The notes under the pieces are model-generated. The model saw nothing but the letters and a program-made list of their open reading frames with translations, was not told where the DNA came from and did not search any database. Source: Aporhodopirellula sallentina SM41 (lineage in GTDB: Bacteria; Planctomycetota; Planctomycetia; Pirellulales; Pirellulaceae). Taken from it: 33,431 nt of DNA. Shown here piece by piece: positions 9,382 to 16,772 of the stretch. Position numbers and translations under genes: made by a program. The stretch spans positions 1 to 33,431 of the forward strand of contig NZ_ANOH01000357.1 of NCBI RefSeq assembly GCF_000346505.1. The letters are read 5' to 3'. Within the stretch, counting starts at the first letter, position 1. Every line of letters starts with the position of its first letter.

Positions 9382-10782
9382 TTAGTTTTCTTGGTCTGAG
9401 TCGTTTGCACCGGAGTCATCCGCGTCTGCTGAGTCGGCCCCCGTCTCGTCTGGTTTTGCATCAGCCGACTGTGAGTCCGAAGTTGCGTCGTCGGTGAAGC
9501 CACGCATCAAGGCATCGTCGCTCAGTTGCAACGTCTCGGTGGTCGCGGAAACCTCGATGCCCGGGCGAGCCCGTTGCTGGCCATCGATCACCACGGTGCT
9601 CTCGAGCGTCACACCGGATTCGATCACCGACCAACCGCTCAGCACCTGCGATACCGTCACGTCGGCCCGTTCGACCTTTTGTTCGTCGTTGATGACCAGG
9701 CAGTACTGTCCACGTTGATCGCGGAGGACTGCATACTCGGGCAGCAGCATGACTTCCTGTGGATCGCCGACCGGAACGCGAACGGAAACGAAAAGTCCGG
9801 GAAAAAGTTTGTCATGTTTGTTTTCGAACACAGCCCTCAAACCGAGCGTTCCTGTCGCGGAATCGACGCCCTTTTGATCGACATAATCCATCACGCCTTC
9901 GATTCCAAAGCTTTCGTCGGTCTCACGTTTTAAGTAGACCTGCATGCTGCTCCAATCCGGTTCACTCAGCTCCTCGTTTGCCCGGAGTTTCTTGCGTGCC
10001 TTCTCCATCATCCGCAAGACCTTCCGGTCACTGACGCTGAAGTTAGCGAACATCGCATTGTGATCAACAACGGTCGCGAGTTTCGTCCCGTTCTCGACGA
10101 GGTTCCCCATTTTGACGTCCGTCTTGGAGATTCGTCCGTTGATTGGCGATTTGACTTCGGTGTACCCGAGGTCGAGTTCCGCTTGGGCCAAACTCGCTTC
10201 GCTGCGATTCTGTTCCGCTTCGGCGGCCTGGACGTTTGCCTTGGCCGACTTCAGTGCTGCGACGGCGGCATCGTTCTCTGCGATCGCCGCGTCGAGTTGC
10301 GCCTGCGAGCCGGCTTGCTTTTCCATCATCGATCGTTCGCGAGCGAGATTCTGAGCCGTCCTCAACGCATCCGCTTCCGCCCGCGTCACCGCAGCTTTGG
10401 CAACCTCCACCGAGGCGACCGCGGCATCCACGGTTGCTTTCGCCGAATTCACGATGGATTGATACTGGTCCTTCTCGATCCGAAAAAGGACGTCACCCAT
10501 TTTGACCTGTTGCCCAGGTCTGAATTCGATCGACTCAACAAAGCCTTGCACGCGTGCCCGCACGTCGGCTTCCTCAACCGCTTCGATCATCCCGTTCTCT
10601 TCCATCAACGGGGTAACCTCCTTCGTGATCGGCGACGCGACCGTAACCTCAGGAGGCGGTGGCGGTTCGTAGCTGTTCTTGGCAGATTGGCAGCCGACCA
10701 ATACGCTCGCGATGATCGCCAACGGCAGTCCACCGTAATGGCCAAAGGGAATTCGTTGCATCGTCCGATACCGGATTGTCAT
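9382..10782 (-). CDS. RND efflux periplasmic adaptor (membrane-fusion) lipoprotein
   Basis: 466 aa AcrA-like adaptor that links the RND permease to an outer-membrane channel. The signal peptide ends in a lipobox (LVGC, C31), so it is probably lipid-anchored. The order is a barrel-sandwich half (GMIEAVEEADVRARVQGFV), a long Ala-rich alpha-hairpin (about 110-205), the second lipoyl half (DLGYTEVKSPINGRISK), then beta-barrel and membrane-proximal domains. The C-terminal 50 residues form an acidic Asp/Ser/Ala tail unlike AcrA. A second Met at residue 8 would also give a good lipoprotein signal, so the exact start is uncertain. It is the first gene of the efflux pair and probably sits under its own promoter in 10783-10923. 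Confidence 0.93.
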   Translation of the reverse strand: MTIRYRTMQRIPFGHYGGLPLAIIASVLVGCQSAKNSYEPPPPPEVTVASPITKEVTPLMEENGMIEAVEEADVRARVQGFVESIEFRPGQQVKMGDVLFRIEKDQYQSIVNSAKATVDAAVASVEVAKAAVTRAEADALRTAQNLARERSMMEKQAGSQAQLDAAIAENDAAVAALKSAKANVQAAEAEQNRSEASLAQAELDLGYTEVKSPINGRISKTDVKMGNLVENGTKLATVVDHNAMFANFSVSDRKVLRMMEKARKKLRANEELSEPDWSSMQVYLKRETDESFGIEGVMDYVDQKGVDSATGTLGLRAVFENKHDKLFPGLFVSVRVPVGDPQEVMLLPEYAVLRDQRGQYCLVINDEQKVERADVTVSQVLSGWSVIESGVTLESTVVIDGQQRARPGIEVSATTETLQLSDDALMRGFTDDATSDSQSADAKPDETGADSADADDSGANDSDQEN

Positions 10783-10923
10783 GGATCAAAAACCTATCCG
10801 TAAAACTCGATCGGTCAGCACACGGTCGAGTGCCCGCGTCTTATCTGTTCCCGCCGACCAACCTTAAGATACGCGATTTCAGATCACCGCGTTACCCAGC
10901 AACACGCCGCCGAGACGACTTTA

Positions 10924-11718
10924 TCAGGATCGGTCGTCCTTCGGATTGGACGTGTCCGTGGCGATATGCACCCCAACCAAACGCGCGACCACGATGGCAA
11001 GGTACAACTGCCCGACCATTGCTTCGAGAGTGGCGAAATTGCGGGCGGGACGCGACACCGGTTGGATGTCGCCGTAACCCAATGTCGTCAGCGTGACGTT
11101 GCTGAAGTATATCAATCGACTGAGCGTTTCCTGATGCCCGGCGGAGTCTTCTGGCAATACCGCGAGGCTGAAGGAGCCCGGTTGGAAAATCTCCAACAAC
11201 GAGTAGACGAGCGCAAAGAGCAATCCCATCACGATGTAAATGCAAATCGCACCAAAGATGCGATTCAAGTGATTGCGCGCACTCGAAAACACCGACTCGC
11301 CAAGAGCGATCAACAACAGCACGAACACGATAATGAAACAGACGTCGGCGGCCGCAAGATACCAAACCGATCCGCCCAGTTCGCTGTAGGAATTGAGGGC
11401 ATACCCTAACACTCCCGCGCCCAACGCGAGATACCGACGCGTACGCGACCGGGAAAATGTGCGTATCGCCGAAAAGACCACGAGCAACAGCATCCAGTTG
11501 AAAACCGCACGCTGGAGGCCGTCGTCGGGCGACAGAAAGCTCTGGCTGATCTGCAGAAACACCAACATCGCCAACAGTTCCAAGTGAACCAGTCGGCCGC
11601 GATGCGTCCCCTCGGCGATGTCGGCTGCGTCCGTCGTGATCACTCGAGTATTGTCCTCAACGGATGGTTGTTGGAGGCGGTGCGAGAATTGGCCGCTGTG
11701 CGAAACCTGGTATTCCAC
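10924..11718 (-). CDS. Ion channel with K+ selectivity filter (Ion_trans_2 type)
   Basis: 264 aa membrane protein. About six hydrophobic segments are visible (near residues 45-62, 70-87, 95-112, 120-140, 153-173 and 224-246). Between the last two lies the pore helix and filter TLTTLGYGDIQPVS, which contains the K+ channel signature T-x-G-Y-G-D. The voltage-sensor-like region has only a few Arg (SRSRTRR), so strong voltage gating is doubtful. The soluble ends are short, with no RCK/TrkA-N domain. It probably conducts K+ across the inner membrane. It is upstream of the efflux adaptor on the same strand with 141 bp between them, so co-transcription is possible but not evident. Confidence 0.85.
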   Translation of the reverse strand: MEYQVSHSGQFSHRLQQPSVEDNTRVITTDAADIAEGTHRGRLVHLELLAMLVFLQISQSFLSPDDGLQRAVFNWMLLLVVFSAIRTFSRSRTRRYLALGAGVLGYALNSYSELGGSVWYLAAADVCFIIVFVLLLIALGESVFSSARNHLNRIFGAICIYIVMGLLFALVYSLLEIFQPGSFSLAVLPEDSAGHQETLSRLIYFSNVTLTTLGYGDIQPVSRPARNFATLEAMVGQLYLAIVVARLVGVHIATDTSNPKDDRS

Positions 11719-11753
11719 TGCAGCGTGGCGTTCGGGTGGAATCGTAGCGAATG

Positions 11754-11774
11754 ACGCAAGGAATCCCCTTGCGT
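11754..11774. repeat. Short perfect hairpin
   Basis: ACGCAAGG (11754-11761) and CCTTGCGT (11767-11774) are perfect inverted 8-mers with a five-base loop. It lies about 36 bp before the channel start codon on that gene's upstream side, so it could be a leader hairpin or an operator. No T-tract follows. Confidence 0.45.
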
Positions 11775-11836
11775 GACTAGCGCATCAAGGACTCGTCGCC
11801 TCGTCCACTACCCAAAAATCAAGTTGACATGAAGTA

Positions 11837-11872
11837 CCAGTGCCTGTGCGAAACCCAGTGCCTGTAAGAAAC
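11837..11872 (+). repeat. Imperfect 18-bp tandem duplication
   Basis: Two adjacent 18-bp units share CCAGTGCCTGT and differ at two positions before AAGAAAC / GCGAAAC. It is probably a replication-slippage duplication in non-coding DNA. Confidence 0.5.
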
Positions 11873-12042
11873 CCCGCTCGCCGAACTTCATTGGCGGATG
11901 ACGCCTAACAAAGTAACTCGATCACGCCCGACTTCCAACCGAAGCCTCGGCTAGCGATACGTCTCCAACGCCAAATAGCAGCTCGCGAACAACAGTGCCC
12001 TTGGGCGAGATCGAAAACCCCTACGAAAACGCGAGCTTTGAG

Positions 12043-12086
12043 CCCTCGCAATGCCACGTCCGGTCCGGTTGCGTGGATCGCAAGGG
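12043..12086 (+). repeat. Imperfect stem-loop upstream of the repeat protein
   Basis: 12043-12058 can pair with 12072-12086 (two mismatches and one bulge), leaving a 13-nt GC-rich loop. It ends about 67 bp before the candidate -35 box. No T-tract follows, so it is not a typical intrinsic terminator. Confidence 0.35.
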
Positions 12087-12145
12087 TTCGAGCGCCGCAG
12101 AACAGGAAAATTGCAATCGCGAATTGCCAATTTGTACGGCCCGCC

Positions 12146-12180
12146 GTTCAATTTGAACATAGGGTTTTATGCCGGATAAT
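12146..12180 (+). promoter_or_regulatory. Candidate sigma-70-type promoter with palindromic operator
   Basis: TTGAAC (12153-12158) and GATAAT (12175-12180) are separated by 16 bp and resemble -35 and -10 boxes. The -35 box is one arm of a perfect 6-1-6 palindrome, GTTCAA-T-TTGAAC (12146-12158), a good size for a dimeric repressor site. The predicted transcript would start near 12187, upstream of the ATG at 12232. This favours that start over the in-frame ATG at 12169, which lies between the two boxes. Confidence 0.4.
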
Positions 12181-12231
12181 GGGTCGTTGCCGGCGGAGCC
12201 GGGGGGCTTCCTCCTTGGACAGCATCACTCG

Positions 12232-15200
12232 ATGAGTGTTGTTGCGAGCGTGCTCCCTGTGACAATCAACTCAAACTACTCTTCTAACGCTGCGATCAAT
12301 CGCCGCTTGCTGATCGAGAACGTTCAGTACGCCGCGCGATCGTCCGAATATTCGGGCGACAGTTCGAGCCGCAGTTACGTCAATCCGTCATTCCGACGCA
12401 TCACGTCTTTGGTGTCCAACATCAAGGACCGGGTGATGAAGAGCATTAGCGACGACGGTTCCCTGCCACAATACGCGATCGACGACGCACTTTCGGAGAT
12501 CAGCAACCTGCTGGGCTCTTCCCTTTCGCTCGGTGGGCCGGAAAACGCGACCATCTCCGGTGTTAGCTCCGATCAGATCGCTGACGTCGAAGTCTTGGCT
12601 CTTCCGCTAGGAAAATCACTGTCCCTTTCCGGCGAAGTGACGCAGCGAGAAAGAGCCGCCAACGTGCGGATCTCCGAAACGCAGGCATTGCTCAGTGGCG
12701 GAGGGACGTTGCAGGTCGACAGCGGTTTGGGAAGCAAAACGGTCCAGATACGCGCCGGCACGACGCTCTCCGGCCTCGTTCGATCGATCAACTCGAGCGA
12801 CTACGGTGTCGACGCGATCAACAACGACGGGACCCTGCAACTCGTTTCTCGTAACTCATCTGCCGATGCTGTCCTGTCGGTCGATGTACGTCCGACTCGC
12901 GTGATCCGCCGTTCCAGCGATGCGACCATCGAGGGGCAAAATCACAGCCAGATCGCAAGCGTCGATGTCGACGCGCTGCGTCCGGGGCAATCGGCAACCT
13001 TAACCGGGACTCGTGATTCCGACGCCACGGCTGCGTCGGTGACCTATCTGGGTGACAGCAACGGGTTTGTTAATGGCACTGGTTCATTTGAGCTGACCGG
13101 ATCGATCGGTACCGAAACAATTGCGACGGTAAAAGGAGAATCGCTCGCCGACCTCGCCGCACGAATCAATGACGTGTCCGCCAACACCGGTGCTGAGGCA
13201 GAAGTCGTCAACGGTGAATTGCAAATCCGATCGCTCGAGAAGGGAGCCTCCTCGAGTCTGAGAGTCGATAATATTGTCCAACAGTACGAGACGTCGATCG
13301 AAGGGGACACCCAATCACAACTCGACGACTTCTCGTTGATCAACATCACCGAGGGAGCTGAGGTCACTCTAAGCGGATCGATCACCTCCGCGTCCGATCA
13401 CGCATCGGCAACCTATCACGGACATACCGACGGCACGATTCACAGCACGACGACGTTCGACCTTTCCGGCGATCTGGGAACCGTGCAATTCGCAGTCAGC
13501 CAAGGAGAATCGTTGACCGATGTCCGCGACCGCGTCAACTCGCAATCCGGCGCGACGGGAGTGGTCGCGTCGGTGGATGGAAACAACCTTGTTTTCGAAA
13601 GCCAACAGGTTGGTTCCGACGCAACGGTGCAGTTATCCGCAACCAACATCGGACGCCGCTCGAGCGTCTCTGGTGTGAACGCATCGCAGGTTGATTCATT
13701 CGATGTTCTCTCGATGTGGGATGAACCCGCCAGCACGCTCACCGGGGAAGTCTCGGTCGCAGCCACCCGGGCGAAACTGGTCTACCAGGGATCCAACGGC
13801 GACGCCGACGACAGCGCCTTGATTTCGATCAGCGGCGAACGAGGCACACGCTCGCTGCTGATCTTCAGCGGTCAATCGCTCGAGTCGGTGCGAAACTCGA
13901 TCAACGCACAAACCGACAACACCGGTGTGATTGCAACGCTACTCGGTGACGAGCTTACCCTGATCAGCGACTCGTTCGGATCCGACGGATTTGTCGAGGT
14001 CGACACGCAATCGGGAACGTTCGACACGACCGGCGGGGACGGCAACGGCAACGCCACCGGTCTCGATGCCGAATTGCAAATCAATGGCCAAGCCGTAACC
14101 GCGACCGAAAACCAAGTCACCTATAGCGACGGCGTCGGCACCTATTCGTTCGAACTTTCCGAAGGTTTCTCAGGTGAGTTGGATCCCATTTCTGTTCGCT
14201 CGAGCGACGGACAGGTGACGGGCGTGAACAACTCGCAACTTGATAGCTTCCAAGTCGACTCTCTCGAGCCGGTTCCCTCTCAAACGCTGAACATAGGTGT
14301 CACCGCAACAGCCTCCCGTGCTGAACTCGTTTATCGAGGTGCAAGCGGCCAACTTACGGATTCCGCCGACGTCTTGATTCAGGGCGAATTCGGTAACGCA
14401 ACCTTGAACCTAACCACAGGCCAAAGCCTCTCATCGGTTCGTGACGCGATCAACGCGGAAACGACTTCAACGGGCGTGATCGCAACACTCGACGGTGATG
14501 AACTCACGCTCGCGAGTGTCAATCGCAGTGCATCCGGAACCGTCAACGTCTCCGTCCAATCGGGCGAGTTCGACACAACCGGCGGCGACGGATCCGGAAC
14601 TGCCGTCGGTACGGACGCAACGCTAAACATCAACGGCCAGACCATCACCGGAACGGGAAACACAATCAGCTACAGCGATGGATTGGGAAGTTATTCGTTC
14701 CAATTGGCCGACGACGCGTCCGGAATGCTCGATCCGATCACCGTCACGTCGCATGAGGGCAGCTTCACTCTGTCGGGACTCGACGAGAACGGTTCGGCGA
14801 TAGGCGTCGACGCCGAAGCGACCATCAACGGTCAATCGTATACCGCATCAGGAAACGATTTTGATGTGAGCGTCAATGACGCCCAGGTTACGTTTGCGGT
14901 CACACAAGATTTCACAGGAACGCTCGATCCGATCACGATCCAATCTGCCCCCGCGAGCTTCGACGTTCAAGGAGGAGACGAAACCGGAACCGCGACGGGC
15001 ACCGATGGGATTGCCACAATCAATGGCACGTCGTACTCCTCCGCGAACGATACGTTTCTGGTTGACGTTGACGGCACCGAAGTTGCCTTCCAATTCGCCG
15101 ACGACCATCTCGGTTCCTTTGATCCGGTTCACATCAGCGCAGCAACTTCCGACTTGCGAGGCGCCTACTCCGCGAACTCCTACCGAGCGGTCGGTACCGA

Positions 15201-15594
15201 ACGTGTCGTTGAAATGAACGGTCAAGCATTGACCCGCGACGGTGACAGATACATTGTCGAGCAAGAAGGCGTTCGTCTCGCGATCACCCTCGCCGACGGG
15301 TTCCAGGGCGAGTTCGATACGTTCACCGTCAATTCAACGGTCGACGAAGATTGGGAGGAAACAACTTCGTCCTTCGATCCCCTGCAAGGCCAGGCACTCG
15401 AGTCCACTCGTGAAGCGATCTCGGATCTTTTCCAACTCGCCTCCGGGGGAATCTACTCCGGGGAGGATGCCAACCCGTTTGAAGCGATGCACGTTGTCAC
15501 CACATCACTCCTGCAGCTCGATGCTCTGACCGGCCACTCGTCGTTGCCAGACGGTCGATCGCTCAACGGTTTATTCCTGGATCAATACGCCTAG
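12232..15594 (+). CDS. Large flagellar hook-IN-like repeat protein
   Basis: About 1120 aa, with no signal peptide and no TM segment. After an N-terminal region (about 1-108) come five repeats starting G-x-x-x-S-Q-[ILV] at 12559, 12934, 13303, 13672 and 14221, spaced about 123 residues. Each ends in a hook-IN-like unit (SLxxVRDxIN, then TGVxAxxxGxxLxLxS). From 14020 a second type appears: five units of about 65 residues with TGGDGxGxAxGxDA, then INGQ, at 14020, 14569, 14764, 14959 and about 15154. This is close to the hook-IN motif of flagellin and FliD-like caps. The C-terminal about 80 residues lack repeats. I infer a filament or adhesin-like structural protein; no flagellar gene is nearby. 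The start at 12232 (MSVVASVLPVTINSNYSS) looks like a flagellin-type N-terminus and lies downstream of a candidate promoter; a longer frame begins at 12169. Confidence 0.72.
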   Translation: MSVVASVLPVTINSNYSSNAAINRRLLIENVQYAARSSEYSGDSSSRSYVNPSFRRITSLVSNIKDRVMKSISDDGSLPQYAIDDALSEISNLLGSSLSLGGPENATISGVSSDQIADVEVLALPLGKSLSLSGEVTQRERAANVRISETQALLSGGGTLQVDSGLGSKTVQIRAGTTLSGLVRSINSSDYGVDAINNDGTLQLVSRNSSADAVLSVDVRPTRVIRRSSDATIEGQNHSQIASVDVDALRPGQSATLTGTRDSDATAASVTYLGDSNGFVNGTGSFELTGSIGTETIATVKGESLADLAARINDVSANTGAEAEVVNGELQIRSLEKGASSSLRVDNIVQQYETSIEGDTQSQLDDFSLINITEGAEVTLSGSITSASDHASATYHGHTDGTIHSTTTFDLSGDLGTVQFAVSQGESLTDVRDRVNSQSGATGVVASVDGNNLVFESQQVGSDATVQLSATNIGRRSSVSGVNASQVDSFDVLSMWDEPASTLTGEVSVAATRAKLVYQGSNGDADDSALISISGERGTRSLLIFSGQSLESVRNSINAQTDNTGVIATLLGDELTLISDSFGSDGFVEVDTQSGTFDTTGGDGNGNATGLDAELQINGQAVTATENQVTYSDGVGTYSFELSEGFSGELDPISVRSSDGQVTGVNNSQLDSFQVDSLEPVPSQTLNIGVTATASRAELVYRGASGQLTDSADVLIQGEFGNATLNLTTGQSLSSVRDAINAETTSTGVIATLDGDELTLASVNRSASGTVNVSVQSGEFDTTGGDGSGTAVGTDATLNINGQTITGTGNTISYSDGLGSYSFQLADDASGMLDPITVTSHEGSFTLSGLDENGSAIGVDAEATINGQSYTASGNDFDVSVNDAQVTFAVTQDFTGTLDPITIQSAPASFDVQGGDETGTATGTDGIATINGTSYSSANDTFLVDVDGTEVAFQFADDHLGSFDPVHISAATSDLRGAYSANSYRAVGTERVVEMNGQALTRDGDRYIVEQEGVRLAITLADGFQGEFDTFTVNSTVDEDWEETTSSFDPLQGQALESTREAISDLFQLASGGIYSGEDANPFEAMHVVTTSLLQLDALTGHSSLPDGRSLNGLFLDQYA

Positions 15595-15851
15595 CTGTTC
15601 AGGCCGGGTTTAAAGCATTCTGCCACTTGAAAATTCCACCGCCGTAGCTGAAGTCGCCAGAATTCAGCCGCCTACAACTTCGCATGCCGAAGTATTGAGA
15701 TAGCGTCCCAGTGTTGCGTCAAAACTTCATCATAGGATAGCGAATCTCGCCAAAAGTTTCGGAAACGCTCGTGAATGCCCCCAAAGCCTCGGCGCCATTC
15801 GCTTCGGCATGAAACCCTCATTCCTGATCTTGACGCACCACTCGTCGCTCC
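15595..15851. other. Convergent intergenic region with palindromes
   Basis: This lies between the ends of two convergent genes. It contains a 32-nt palindromic repeat (15644-15675) and a perfect 10-bp inverted pair (CATGCCGAAG at 15683-15692 and CTTCGGCATG at 15802-15811) with 109 nt between the arms. No gene was seen. Confidence 0.5.
15644..15675. repeat. REP-like palindromic repeat
   Basis: The unit begins GTAGCTGAA and ends TTCAGCCGCCTAC, so the ends pair with a four-base bulge. The GTAG...CTAC ends match the style of the elements at 5005-5086 and 24764-24819, suggesting one family of small dispersed palindromes. Confidence 0.45.
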
Positions 15852-16772
15852 CTAACCGCTCTCTCGCTTGAGGAAACCGATCGTCGATTGAAACAGTCGG
15901 TCGTCGCGTGGTTGCGGCTCGGAGGCGTTTTGCATTTCGGACAGGTTTGCAAGGCAATATCGACAACCGAGCGTTTCGACATGAAAGTCGACAAAGCCTT
16001 GCCAAGACGATGGCAAGATTGCAAGCATGTATCGGCCTAGCGTCGAACGTTTGGGACACGTCGGTCGATTGAATTCCCACGCGGCAGCGAGATCCGCGTT
16101 GACTCGTGGCGTTTCGGATGGCACTGCTGAACCAATCGATCCGGTCGACTGAATCTGACGTTGCAACCGTTGAATAAACCGATGCTTCACTACCGCGATG
16201 TCATTTGCAGGCAACGTCATCAGCTCTGCAATTTGTCGATTTCGCAGACCTGCGTAGAAGATCGCCTCGACGATCGATAGGTCGCGAAACTTCTCCGCTT
16301 CTCGCATCTCTCTCGTGACGACTTCGATCCCGTGACACAACGCGTTCTGCTGTGCCAGGCACTGCTCTTCGTCTCTCGCGTATTGGCTCGCCGTCGCATC
16401 GGTTGACGGAACCTCATTGATACACACATGCTCGACATCATCACCGATTTCGCACGCCCGCAACGATTCCGCTTTGCCGCGACTCCGATAAAGATCAACA
16501 ACACGCCGACGCAGGATCCGAAATAGAAACGATTCGACGGACGATCGCTCTTCAAACCGGTTCATGTTCTGCAGGAAGCCAACAAACGTTTCCTGTACCA
16601 AATCCTGCGCCGTCGCGTTTTGATCCACACGCGCAACCGCGAAGGCGAGCAACCGCTTCTCGTAGCGGTCGACAAACTGACGCCAACCGTCCGCGTCGCC
16701 TGATCGGACCAACGTCAACAGATGTCGTTCGGCGGCACTTAGAGTACGTTCGTTGTTCGCGTCGGAACTCAT
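15852..16772 (-). CDS. ECF-type sigma-70 factor with C-terminal His/Cys motif
   Basis: 306 aa. Region sigma-2 spans about residues 20-100 (AQDLVQETFVGFLQNMNRF, then FLFRILRRRVVDLYR), the core-binding and -10 element. A sigma-4 helix-turn-helix follows at about 160-205 (LRNRQIAELMTLPANDIAVVKHR). The extra C-terminal 100 residues contain FHVETLGCRYCLANL, a H-x5-C-x2-C arrangement that resembles zinc-binding anti-sigma (ZAS) domains, although the ZAS spacing is H-x3-C-x2-C. The sigma factor may therefore carry its own sensor or inhibitor. The ATG shares one base with the stop of the upstream gene (TGATG), which fixes the start. An upstream in-frame extension of 88 codons is read through that neighbour and is not used. 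It is the last gene of a five-gene operon. Confidence 0.82.
   Translation of the reverse strand: MSSDANNERTLSAAERHLLTLVRSGDADGWRQFVDRYEKRLLAFAVARVDQNATAQDLVQETFVGFLQNMNRFEERSSVESFLFRILRRRVVDLYRSRGKAESLRACEIGDDVEHVCINEVPSTDATASQYARDEEQCLAQQNALCHGIEVVTREMREAEKFRDLSIVEAIFYAGLRNRQIAELMTLPANDIAVVKHRFIQRLQRQIQSTGSIGSAVPSETPRVNADLAAAWEFNRPTCPKRSTLGRYMLAILPSSWQGFVDFHVETLGCRYCLANLSEMQNASEPQPRDDRLFQSTIGFLKRESG

Larger units (their letters stand above)
11719..12231. other. Intergenic region between divergent genes
   Basis: This 513-bp stretch separates the channel gene (minus) from the repeat protein (plus). It holds a short hairpin (11754-11774), an imperfect 18-bp tandem duplication (11837-11872), an imperfect stem-loop (12043-12086) and a candidate promoter with an overlapping palindrome (12146-12180), each listed separately. 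No credible coding frame was seen. Confidence 0.6.

Noticed and set aside
10060-10803. Plus-strand 247-codon frame over the adaptor gene
   Set aside because: Antisense to the adaptor and rich in Arg, Phe and Asp without domain resemblance.
12169-12231. Earlier start of the hook-IN repeat protein
   Set aside because: It lies between the -35 and -10 boxes of the candidate promoter, and the 21 extra residues look like translated leader. It cannot be fully excluded without a mapped start.
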